Shown here: positions 57,536 through 64,000 of the stretch, in pieces
How the letters are laid out: each line of letters begins with the position of its first letter
Position numbering within the stretch: position 1 is the stretch's first letter
NCBI RefSeq assembly: GCF_050483325.1
Contig: NZ_JBCMYF010000028.1
Coordinates: 1-64,000 of the forward strand
Length of the DNA: 64,000 nt
Reading direction: 5' to 3'
From: Bacillus_P idriensis_A
GTDB lineage: Bacteria; Bacillota; Bacilli; Bacillales; Bacillaceae
Notes under the pieces: model-generated
Told to the model about the DNA's origin: nothing
Database searches by the model: none
The model's input: the letters and a program-made list of their open reading frames with translations, nothing else
Program-made: the position numbers and the translations under genes

Positions 57536-57967
57536 TTGTCCAACTCGTGCAATCTGGATGAACAAATAGTCTATCGATTATATGAGATAAATAAGCTTAC
57601 AATGCCTAAGTTTGAGCGGTGCACAGGAATCAGCCAATCAAGGCTTGAGCTTTTGCATGAGCTATATGAGGCAGATGAAATCAGCCAGACTGCTCTGCAA
57701 AAGAAAGTGAACATTGATAATGCGGCAGTAACAAGGCATTTAAAGCAGCTTGAGGAAAAAGGAATGGTTGTGCGCAGGAAAAATCCTGCTGATAACCGCA
57801 TTACTTTTGTGAAGCTGACAGAAGAAGGCCGAATGAAGATCATTGCTTATAAAGATGAAAAGCAGCGGTTCATTTCAAATGTTTTAAAAGATTTTTCAGA
57901 AGAAGAACGTTCCTCTCTGTTAAATATGCTGAGCCGTATTCAAGGAAATGTGGAAAAGATTCAGTAA
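57536..57967 (+). CDS. MarR family regulator of the nitroreductase operon
   Basis: TTG 57536 has AAGGAGG 9 nt upstream and gives 143 residues; ATG 57530 is too close to the site. Winged helix: SQTALQKKVNIDNAAVTRHLKQLEEKGMVVRR (in parts) and wing NPADNRITFVKLT. Cys residues at positions 5 and about 25 (NSCN, FERCTG) could sense electrophiles, as in MhqR/YodB-like regulators, but this is a guess. It is first in an operon with a nitroreductase 44 nt downstream and a monooxygenase. Confidence 0.9.
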   Translation: MSNSCNLDEQIVYRLYEINKLTMPKFERCTGISQSRLELLHELYEADEISQTALQKKVNIDNAAVTRHLKQLEEKGMVVRRKNPADNRITFVKLTEEGRMKIIAYKDEKQRFISNVLKDFSEEERSSLLNMLSRIQGNVEKIQ

Positions 57968-58011
57968 AAAAAACGAACGCATCATGAAAAGACTAAAGAG
58001 GAGAATGAACC

Positions 58012-58647
58012 ATGAATAAAACATTAGTAAACGACTTTAAGGAAATTGTAACGGGTCGCCGTTCTATTCGCAATTATGATCCAAGTGTAAAAATCAGCAA
58101 AGAGGAAATGACGGAAATATTAACGGAAGCTGCACTTGCACCCTCATCTGTTAACTTGCAGCCATGGCGTTTTGTTGTAATTGACTCGAAAGAAGGAAAA
58201 GAAACGCTTGCTCCTCTTGCCAGATTCAATCAACGACAAGTTGAGACTTCTTCAGCTGTCATCGCTGTGTTTGCAGATATGCAAAGTGATTTGTACCTGG
58301 ATGAAATTTATAATAAAGCTGTGGAAGAAGGACACATGCCGGCGGAAGTAAGAGATCAGCAAGTGCCTGCAATAAAAGGCTTCTTTGAAGCGATGACATT
58401 TGAACAAACAAAAGAAATGAATCTGATTGATGCAGGTTTAGTATCAATGCAGCTGATGCTCGTCGCTCGTGCACATGGATATGACACGAATCCAATCGGC
58501 GGTTTTGAAAAAGATCAAATTGCGGAAGCTTTTGACTTGGACAAGAACCGTTATTATCCGGTTATGCTTCTTTCAATCGGAAAAGCTGCTGATGGGGGAT
58601 ACAAATCAGTGCGCCTGCCGATTGAGGCTATTGCTGAATGGAAGTAA
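58012..58647 (+). CDS. Nitroreductase family FMN oxidoreductase
   Basis: A 211-residue flavoenzyme with VTGRRSIRNYDP (FMN phosphate), LAPSSVNLQPWRFVVI and PIGGFEKDQI near the C-terminus, as in the YodC/YfkO/NfrA2-like group. It would reduce quinones, nitro-compounds or azo dyes with NAD(P)H. ATG 58012 follows AGAGGAGAATGAACC. Together with the MarR gene upstream and the monooxygenase downstream it resembles electrophile-stress operons. Confidence 0.92.
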   Translation: MNKTLVNDFKEIVTGRRSIRNYDPSVKISKEEMTEILTEAALAPSSVNLQPWRFVVIDSKEGKETLAPLARFNQRQVETSSAVIAVFADMQSDLYLDEIYNKAVEEGHMPAEVRDQQVPAIKGFFEAMTFEQTKEMNLIDAGLVSMQLMLVARAHGYDTNPIGGFEKDQIAEAFDLDKNRYYPVMLLSIGKAADGGYKSVRLPIEAIAEWK

Positions 58648-58682
58648 GTAAAAAAAAATAAAATGGAAATGGGGAAAATAAA

Positions 58683-58979
58683 ATGATTATTATTCATGCT
58701 GGTTTAAAAGTAAATCCCGAAAAAGAAACTGATTTTTTAAACGAAATCCGCTCTTTAGTTGAAGCTTCAAGAGCTGAAAGCGGCAATATCTCATATGATT
58801 TAATGAAAGATACAGAGCAGGACGGAGCTTATACAATGGTAGAGGTTTGGGAAAGTGCTGAAGCAGTAGCAGAACACAACTCAAGTGAACACTTTACTTC
58901 TTTTGTTGGCAAAGCTCCGCAATTCCTGGCAGCTCCGCTCCAAGCGAAAGTGTATGATGGTAAACCGGTTGAGAGATAA
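58683..58979 (+). CDS. Antibiotic biosynthesis monooxygenase (ABM, YgiN-like)
   Basis: A 98-residue ABM-fold protein (IIIHAGLKVNPEKETDFL at the start, SRAESGNISYDLMKD in the middle, TMVEVWESAEAVAEHNSSEHF and KVYDG at the end, in parts). Small ABM proteins such as YgiN act on quinols, which fits the nitroreductase just upstream (35 nt). It is the last gene of the MarR operon. A strong terminator follows. Confidence 0.9.
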   Translation: MIIIHAGLKVNPEKETDFLNEIRSLVEASRAESGNISYDLMKDTEQDGAYTMVEVWESAEAVAEHNSSEHFTSFVGKAPQFLAAPLQAKVYDGKPVER

Positions 58980-58989
58980 TCGAAGATTA

Positions 58990-59027
58990 AAAATCCCCAT
59001 TCGAAGCAATCTTCGAATGGGGATTTT
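58990..59027 (+). terminator. Terminator of the MarR-nitroreductase-ABM operon
   Basis: AAATCCCCATTCGAAG and CTTCGAATGGGGATTT form a 16-bp stem followed by T. Confidence 0.92.
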
Positions 59028-59042
59028 TTATGGAAGGAAAGT

Positions 59043-59258
59043 TTATCTGATAATGGCCTCCAATTTTAAAAAATAGCAATCGTAAATTTGCAGCAGGAAA
59101 TCGGCGATTGGACATTTATGGTAAAATAAAAAATATCCTTTTATTTCTCCAAGTTTAAAAGGGATTTCATTAAATGGAGAAAAAATCTTAGGTTTTCTTT
59201 TTATAAATTTATAGGTTTTGCATTCATTTATTTTTCTTAACCAGGACAGTTCAATCAT
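59043..59258 (-). CDS. Doubtful 71-aa frame
   Basis: A minus-strand frame (MIELSWLRKINECKTYKFIKR at the start, in parts; FLLQIYDCYFLKLEAI at the end) in an otherwise empty 300-bp gap between two well-supported genes. No ribosome site precedes the ATG. The amino-acid pattern could be a protein fragment, but nothing is recognised. Confidence 0.2.
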   Translation of the reverse strand: MIELSWLRKINECKTYKFIKRKPKIFSPFNEIPFKLGEIKGYFLFYHKCPIADFLLQIYDCYFLKLEAIIR

Positions 59259-59311
59259 TCTGTTTTAAGCAGGATTGTTCTATAAAATCTAAATTTTGAG
59301 GAGAGCTGGGT

Positions 59312-60064
59312 ATGAATATTATTTTTGAAGATGATGTGCTCGCCGTCGAAGCTGTCAAGGCAATCCATACTGGCAATGTTCTATCACTTAAGCGGCTTCT
59401 TGCTGATCATCCAGGTCTGGTCACGGCGAGAATTGTTGGAAGAGACTATAATGAAAAGAGTAATAGTTTAGGAATGTCGAGGACACTTCTGCATGTTGTG
59501 GCCGACTGGCCTGGTCACTTTCCTGGCGGTGCGGCGACAGTCAGGCTGCTGGTCAATGCCGGCGCTGAGGTAAACGCCCGATTCACCGGCCCGCACACCG
59601 AGACACCGCTTCATTGGGCTGCGAGTTGTGATGACATTGAAGTGCTTGACGCTCTTCTCGATGCCGGCGCAGACATTGAGGCTCGGGGAGCTGTCATAGC
59701 AGGCGGGACTCCGCTGGACGATGCGGTGGCATTCGCCCAGTGGCGTGCAGCCCGGAGGCTTGTGGAGCGCGGGGCAAGGACAAAGCTCTGGCACTCTGCT
59801 GCACTCGGGCTTATGGATCGTGTCAAAAAACAGTGCGAAGGCAGCAAATCACCTACTCCCGACGAAATCACAGAAGCTTTCTGGCTGGCGTGTCACGGCG
59901 GACAGCTAAAGACAGCAGAGTATCTCTTAAAGAAGGGAGCTACTCTCAATTGGATTGGCTATGATCATTTAACACCCCTCGATACTGCCCGCCGCAGCGG
60001 CGCCCATGAACTGGTCCAGTGGCTGGGCAGCCGGGGCGCAAAATCTGCGATCGAGCTGGTGTGA
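59312..60064 (+). CDS. Ankyrin-repeat protein of unusual GC content
   Basis: A 250-residue soluble protein with at least three ankyrin repeats: TLLHVVADWPGH..VRLLVNAGAEVNA, TPLHWAASCDDIEVLDALLDAGADIEA and HLTPLDTARRSGAHELVQWLGSRGA (each in parts). There is a half repeat near ARRLVERGART. Ankyrin proteins mediate binding to other proteins; there is no enzyme domain. The gene's third codon positions are rich in C and G (CGGCGCAGACATTGAGGC-like runs) unlike its neighbours. This suggests recent transfer from a higher-GC source. ATG 59312 follows GAGGAGAGCTGGG. Confidence 0.9.
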   Translation: MNIIFEDDVLAVEAVKAIHTGNVLSLKRLLADHPGLVTARIVGRDYNEKSNSLGMSRTLLHVVADWPGHFPGGAATVRLLVNAGAEVNARFTGPHTETPLHWAASCDDIEVLDALLDAGADIEARGAVIAGGTPLDDAVAFAQWRAARRLVERGARTKLWHSAALGLMDRVKKQCEGSKSPTPDEITEAFWLACHGGQLKTAEYLLKKGATLNWIGYDHLTPLDTARRSGAHELVQWLGSRGAKSAIELV

Positions 60065-60202
60065 TCGCTTAGAGGATTTTAGAGCTCAGGATTCCTTCAT
60101 TTAAGTTGCGTTACAAAGCTTTGAGGCTAAGTAAAATAAGATCAATACAGAAATCAAATCGAGATACAGGGATAAAGAAATGATGTTGATTTTGGAAATG
60201 AA

Positions 60203-60409
60203 TCAAAAAAAGCGGACGTCAAGCAAATAAAAAATAACCTCAATCATTAGAGGTTCTTTTTTTGCATTCTTCGTAACCTTCTTTCTTTTTTTATAAAAGT
60301 CGAGAACGATATCCATCATAAAACAAAACAGAAATAAAATGAAAACAGCTAATTCAGGCGTTTCCATCACAAGAAAGGGATTCAGTGCATTAAAAAAGGT
60401 GTCTCCCAT
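60203..60409 (-). CDS. Doubtful 68-aa membrane frame running through a terminator
   Basis: The frame has a plausible membrane segment (ELAVFILFLFCFMMDIVLDF) and a basic tail (YKKRKKVTKNAKKE). Its last 15 codons are made of the hairpin at 60231-60262, which suggests it has lost its natural stop by a frameshift. The ribosome site is weak. The rest of the 60065-60663 gap holds nothing recognised except an inverted repeat near 60580-60610. Confidence 0.3.
   Translation of the reverse strand: MGDTFFNALNPFLVMETPELAVFILFLFCFMMDIVLDFYKKRKKVTKNAKKEPLMIEVIFYLLDVRFF
60231..60262. terminator. Hairpin between the ankyrin gene and the minus-strand frame
   Basis: AACCTC and GAGGTT flank AATCATTA; T7 follows on the + strand and T-rich sequence on the minus strand. 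Confidence 0.7.
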
Positions 60410-60663
60410 TCAAACCCATGTAGTTTGTCTTTACCAAATGAAATTCCCGTTAACATAAATATGAATAAGTGCATTTAAGAGTCATGCATAAATCTGATAT
60501 TTAATTCGAAAAGAGAGTTTTTTTGTAATAATCAATAAATACATGTTAGACTTCATATAAAGAAACTGTTATTTCAGCTATTGCCGACTTTAAGTCGCAA
60601 GTAGGCAGCTTTTCCAATCTGCTTGCAATCATTTAAAATGCCACTAAAGGAGATATTACGAAG

Positions 60664-61485
60664 ATGAGTGAAGCAATAAATTTACATAGCGACGCAAGAG
60701 ACGTTTTAATGGAAACAAGCCGGACATTCTTTATTCCTATAAGTCTTTTATCGCCAGGATTAAAAGAAACTGTTACATCCGCCTACTTATGCATGAGAGC
60801 TATTGATGAGATTGAAGATCATTCTGAACTACAAGCCGAAACCAAAAGCAATCTCTTGCGGTCAATCAGCAAGCTCTTGCAAAAACCCTTTAATCATAAC
60901 GAGTTAATGGAAATTTTTTATCCATACAAATCCATTCTTCCTGATGTTACCTTACGTCTTGGGGACTGGATCAAGCTTTGTCCGCCGGCAATTGCAGAGA
61001 ACGTTTTGGATGCAACGTCCACAATGGCGAAAGGGATGGCTGACTGGGTTTTAAAAGAGTGGAGGATTAAGAATGAAGATGATTTGAATCAATACACATA
61101 CTATGTGGCTGGTTTGGTCGGAGTCATGCTTTCAGATATTTGGAAGTGGCATGATGCAACTGAAACAGATGAATCTCTTGCCATAGCCTTTGGCCGGGGG
61201 TTACAGTCTGTCAATATTCTTCGTAATCGTACAGAGGATTTAGAGAGAGGAGTAGATTTCTTTCCCGATGGCTGGGAATTAGATGATATGTTTATGTACG
61301 CAAGGCGTAATCTAGCTTTAGCTGACGTATACTTGGAGAATATTAAACCTGGCCCCATCCTTGATTTTTGCAAAATTCCAATAGCCCTTGCACATGGGAC
61401 GCTTGATGCCCTAACAGAGGGAAAGGAAAAAATGAGCAGAACTGCTGTAACTGAAATAGTCAGTAATGTAGTAAGCAAACAATAA
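60664..61485 (+). CDS. Squalene/phytoene synthase-family protein
   Basis: A 273-residue all-helical protein of the trans-isoprenyl head-to-head synthase family. The first Asp-rich motif RAIDEIEDH is intact. The second, normally DxxxD within RDVxED...RGRxYxP, reads LRNRTEDLERGVDFFP, so its first Asp is Asn. Head-to-head coupling may therefore be lost. The B. subtilis relative YisP was reported to act as a farnesyl-diphosphate phosphatase (recalled). It is alone, with no other terpenoid genes nearby. ATG 60664 follows AAAGGAGATATTACG. Confidence 0.85.
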   Translation: MSEAINLHSDARDVLMETSRTFFIPISLLSPGLKETVTSAYLCMRAIDEIEDHSELQAETKSNLLRSISKLLQKPFNHNELMEIFYPYKSILPDVTLRLGDWIKLCPPAIAENVLDATSTMAKGMADWVLKEWRIKNEDDLNQYTYYVAGLVGVMLSDIWKWHDATETDESLAIAFGRGLQSVNILRNRTEDLERGVDFFPDGWELDDMFMYARRNLALADVYLENIKPGPILDFCKIPIALAHGTLDALTEGKEKMSRTAVTEIVSNVVSKQ

Positions 61486-61503
61486 TAATTTCATAATAAA
61501 TAG

Positions 61504-61533
61504 TTCTAAAGGCAGCCTTAAGCTGTCTTTTTG
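61504..61533 (+). terminator. Terminator after the squalene-synthase-like gene
   Basis: AAGGCAGC and GCTGTCTT (one G-T pair), then T. A second hairpin (GACTGCTTAG/CTTAGGCAGT) with T8 follows at 61554-61585. Confidence 0.75.
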
Positions 61534-61595
61534 TATGAGGGGAAATAGGAAGATGACTGCTTAGCTTAGGCAGTTTATTTTTTTTGAAAAAAAGG

Positions 61596-61659
61596 TTGTA
61601 AAACGCTTTCATACGGATTATAATTCATATAAACCGATTTACTAAACCGATTTAGTAAA
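61596..61659 (+). promoter_or_regulatory. Promoter, cre-like site and palindromic operator of the sugar-acid operon
   Basis: TTGTAA (61596-61601), 17 bp, TATAAT (61619-61624) form the promoter. TGTAAAACGCTTTCA (61597-61611), which overlaps the -35, is one base longer than a cre, the CcpA catabolite-repression site. Downstream of the -10, arms TTTACTAAA and TTTAGTAAA around CCGA form a perfect palindrome (61638-61659), with AAACCGATTTA repeated directly. That is a likely LacI/KdgR- or GntR-type operator. Confidence 0.75.
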
Positions 61660-61675
61660 AGAAAGGAGCATTTTT

Positions 61676-62455
61676 TTGAATCACGTAATCATTCCGCTTA
61701 ATGCCTTTGATAGAAAAGAAGTTTTAGAGAATGGGCAGCTTTCGTTTATTAAGGTGATAAAAGAATCTGGAGCTTACGGCGCAGAAGTCAGAAGAGAATT
61801 GTTTTCTGAACAAGAATGGCCCTTGAAGCAGATGAGAGAAGAGATGGCAGGTTCCTTGTTTACCGTCTATTCAGCACCTGTTGAACTTTGGAAGATGAAC
61901 GGAACTTTAAATGAAGAGGAAATTCTCGAAATTAAAGAAGAAGCCCTTTTGCTTGGTGCGAGGTGGTTGAAGGTATCGCTCGGTCATTACATAAAAGGCG
62001 TATCAGACTTAGCAAAACTGAATCAATTCCTGAATCAATTTGATTCGATGGAACTGCTGATTGAAAATGATCAAACCGCGCATGGCGGAAATGCTGAAAT
62101 TCTTCGTTCTTTTTTTGAAAGCGCTTCTATTGAAAGAGTTCCGGTTAAAATGACATTTGATACAGGAAATTGGGTCTATACGAATGAAAACCAGATTGAG
62201 GCATTTGGAATGCTGAAAGATTATGTTGCATATTTGCATCTAAAGACTGTGGCAACATCTTGCAATGGATTAATTACCACTGAACTATCAAACAGTGATA
62301 CAGCAGATTGGAGAAAGATAGCAAAGGAGCTGCCGGATGATCTCCCAAAAGCACTGGAATTTAAAATTCATCCTGTCAGCCGTTTGAAAGAATTTATAGA
62401 AATGGTTCATTCCAATGACACAAGTAGGAAAGGTGAGGCTGTATGCAAAAGTTAG
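61676..62455 (+). CDS. TIM-barrel sugar phosphate isomerase/epimerase family protein
   Basis: The TTG at 61676 has AAAGGAG 9 nt upstream and gives 259 residues. The protein resembles xylose-isomerase-like TIM barrels (AP_endonuc_2): Glu in LLIENDQTAHGGN, MTFDTGNWVYT, and AYLHLKTVATS with metal-binding residues. A sugar-acid or keto-sugar substrate is likely from the operon partners. Its end overlaps the kdgK start by 13 nt. It is the first gene after the regulated promoter at 61596. Confidence 0.85.
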   Translation: MNHVIIPLNAFDRKEVLENGQLSFIKVIKESGAYGAEVRRELFSEQEWPLKQMREEMAGSLFTVYSAPVELWKMNGTLNEEEILEIKEEALLLGARWLKVSLGHYIKGVSDLAKLNQFLNQFDSMELLIENDQTAHGGNAEILRSFFESASIERVPVKMTFDTGNWVYTNENQIEAFGMLKDYVAYLHLKTVATSCNGLITTELSNSDTADWRKIAKELPDDLPKALEFKIHPVSRLKEFIEMVHSNDTSRKGEAVCKS

Positions 62456-63390
62456 ATGTTGTTACGTTTGGGGAAGCAATGGCACTGTTCATGGCAGAAA
62501 ATCCTGGACCGTTAGATGAGGTCAGGCACTTTACGAGGGAGCTTGCAGGAGCTGAAACCAATGTCGCGATTGGTCTCGCAAGACTCGGACTGAAATCTGG
62601 CTGGGCAAGCAAGGTGGGAGCAGACGCTTTTGGAACGTTTATTATGAAAAGGCTTGCAGAAGATAATGTGAATGTAGATCATGTTTTCAAAGATGACCGT
62701 TATCCGACGGGTTTTCAGCTCAAGGAAAAAGCATTGAAGGGAGATCCTGCGGTTCAGTATTTTCGCAAAGGATCTGCTGCAAGCTTTATGAGTGCCGAAG
62801 ATTTTCAAAAAGACTATTTCAGCGGGGCAGGGCACCTTCACATGACTGGGATTCCACTTGCGATTTCAAGTCATACTCGTTCGTTTGCACAAAAAACCTT
62901 GACACATATGAAAGACTTGGGGCGCACAGTCAGCTTTGATCCTAACCTGAGACCGACGTTGTGGAATAGCCGGCAGGAAATGATTGAGGTAGTAAATGAG
63001 TTTGCTTTTAAAGCGGATTATGTCCTTCCCGGCCTATCGGAGGGGGAGATTCTTACTGGATACAGCAGCCCGGGAGATATAGCGTCCTTTTATTTAGAAA
63101 AAGGAGTCAGCCTTGTTGTCATTAAGCTTGGCGAACAAGGTGCATTTTATAAAAATCATGCAGAGGAAGGCACAGTTAAGCCTTTTGAAGTAGAAAAAGT
63201 GGTTGACACAGTCGGAGCAGGTGACGGGTTTGCGGTTGGACTGATCAGCGGACTGCTTGAGAATCTGCCGCTTCATGAAGCTGTTTTAAGAGGAAATGCC
63301 ATCGGTTCTTTGGCCGTCCAATCACCTGGTGACAACGATGGATATCCAGATCGCAAGACATTAATCGATTATATGAACTTACCTATTTAA
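62443..63390 (+). CDS. kdgK: PfkB-family 2-keto-3-deoxygluconate kinase
   Basis: A 315-residue ribokinase-type enzyme. The N-terminal motif is ELAGAETNVAIGLARLG and the C-terminal catalytic motif is DTVGAGDGFAVGLISGLL (Asp base). Similarity to KdgK is highest by the FGEAMALFMAENPGPL start, but other sugar-acid kinases cannot be excluded. It phosphorylates 2-keto-3-deoxygluconate, which then would enter the KDPG aldolase step. ATG 62443 lies 13 nt inside the preceding gene. The transporter follows 12 nt later. Confidence 0.9.
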   Translation: MQKLDVVTFGEAMALFMAENPGPLDEVRHFTRELAGAETNVAIGLARLGLKSGWASKVGADAFGTFIMKRLAEDNVNVDHVFKDDRYPTGFQLKEKALKGDPAVQYFRKGSAASFMSAEDFQKDYFSGAGHLHMTGIPLAISSHTRSFAQKTLTHMKDLGRTVSFDPNLRPTLWNSRQEMIEVVNEFAFKADYVLPGLSEGEILTGYSSPGDIASFYLEKGVSLVVIKLGEQGAFYKNHAEEGTVKPFEVEKVVDTVGAGDGFAVGLISGLLENLPLHEAVLRGNAIGSLAVQSPGDNDGYPDRKTLIDYMNLPI

Positions 63391-63402
63391 GGAGGAATTA
63401 CG

Positions 63403-64000
63403 ATGAAGCAACCATTAGCAAAACAAAGATGGCTCCGGTTAATACCAGTTGTTTTTATCACATACAGTCTTGCCTACCTGGACCGGGCGAACTATGCGTT
63501 CGGCGCTGCAGGCGGAATGGCGCAGGATTTGCAGATTACACCAGCTATTTCCTCGCTGCTTGGATCTCTGTTCTTTTTAGGTTATTTCTTTTTCCAGGTT
63601 CCAGGAGCACATTATGCCGAAAAGAAAAGTGCCAAAGTCCTGATTTTCTGGTCGCTGATCGCTTGGGGATCTCTTGCGACGGCAACAGGAATGGTCTCAA
63701 ATGTAAACTTCTTATTTATCATCAGATTTATGCTTGGTGTTGTAGAAAGTGCCGTCATGCCGGCTATGCTTGTCTTTTTAAGCCACTGGTTCACTAAAGC
63801 AGAAAGATCCCGTGCCAACACATTTCTTATCCTTGGAAATCCGGTAACGGTATTATGGATGTCCATCGTATCAGGTTATTTATTAGAAGCGTACGGCTGG
63901 AGATGGATGTTTATTATTGAAGGACTTCCAGCAGTTATTTGGGCATTTTTATGGTGGAAGCTTGTGTTCGATCATCCTAAAGATGCAAAATGGCTCAGCG
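63403..64000 (+). CDS. MFS sugar-acid transporter (anion:cation symporter family), cut by window edge
   Basis: ATG 63403 follows TAAGGAGGAATTACG. The visible 199 codons, with no stop yet, show at least five membrane spans. They carry the ACS-family signature SLAYLDRANYAFG near residue 24 and LIFWSLIAWGSLATATG. Members carry hexuronates, galactonate, glucarate or tartrate. Its place behind kdgK supports uptake of a sugar acid degraded through 2-keto-3-deoxygluconate, as for ExuT or KdgT. The remaining half lies beyond the window. Confidence 0.9.
   Translation, partial: MKQPLAKQRWLRLIPVVFITYSLAYLDRANYAFGAAGGMAQDLQITPAISSLLGSLFFLGYFFFQVPGAHYAEKKSAKVLIFWSLIAWGSLATATGMVSNVNFLFIIRFMLGVVESAVMPAMLVFLSHWFTKAERSRANTFLILGNPVTVLWMSIVSGYLLEAYGWRWMFIIEGLPAVIWAFLWWKLVFDHPKDAKWLS

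Overview
The window is chromosomal DNA from a low-GC, spore-forming member of the Bacillaceae. It is close to Bacillus/Metabacillus but is not B. subtilis itself. The gene order follows the B. subtilis yp* region: ypgQ-ypgR, ilvD-brxA(yphP), ypiP, ypjP-ypjQ, thy-dfrA, yplQ-yplP, ilvA, ypmP-ypmQ-ypmR-ypmS-ypmT, msrA/msrB and cspD. Strong AGGAGG-type ribosome binding sites, many TTG/GTG starts, sigma-A promoters, a YjcZ-type sporulation protein, T-boxes and U-tailed terminators fit the same group. No rRNA, tRNA, insertion sequence, prophage or CRISPR array was seen.

Layout. 1-5.1 kb: amidohydrolase, DegV, HD hydrolase (YpgQ), HEAT-repeat YpgR, a 52-bp tandem repeat, and a second-type methionine aminopeptidase gene. 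5.1-18.3 kb: the conserved amino-acid/nucleotide block (ilvD, brxA, ypiP, ypjP, ypjQ, a TerC-family metal exporter, a secreted lethal-factor-like metalloprotease, thyA, dfrA, yplQ, a degenerate yplP, ilvA, ypmP). 18.3-33.8 kb: DegV, a CYCXC lipoprotein, nucleoside hydrolase, Sco/GDSL/YpmS envelope genes, a zinc-ribbon protein with a trypsin-like protease, two DUF4397 proteins (one with an MPKTG sorting signal and its own class F sortase), msrAB and cspD. 33.8-45 kb: accessory genes, including a TIR-domain gene with an unknown partner, and a decaying threonyl-tRNA synthetase (thrZ) behind two tandem T-boxes; also a Cu/Zn superoxide dismutase. 45-53 kb: a GntR-MHS transporter-ornithine cyclodeaminase operon, small membrane proteins, a haloperoxidase-like PAP2 protein, an LD-carboxypeptidase, and a divergent hxlR/VOC pair. 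53-61.5 kb: a ZTP riboswitch ahead of serA, NlpC/P60 hydrolase, phosphoesterase-amj, a MarR-nitroreductase-monooxygenase operon, a GC-rich ankyrin gene and a squalene/phytoene synthase-like gene. 61.6-64 kb: a CcpA/LacI-type controlled sugar-acid operon (isomerase, kdgK, MFS transporter) that runs off the right edge.

How it fits together. Branched-chain amino acids (ilvD, ilvA), one-carbon metabolism (thyA, dfrA, ZTP-switched serA) and thiol/oxidative repair (brxA, msrAB, sodC, nitroreductase operon) dominate the core. The accessory genes mostly concern the cell surface (sortase pair, peptidoglycan-binding and NlpC/P60 proteins, Amj, LD-carboxypeptidase) and regulation. The most unusual items are: the thrZ locus (duplicated T-boxes, an in-frame ochre codon, loss of the editing residues); YplP without the GAFTGA loop; the ZTP switch upstream of serA; two genes whose best start is AUU or AUC; the TIR two-gene unit; and several small membrane genes. 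Start sites were chosen from Shine-Dalgarno spacing and homologue length, and are inferences.
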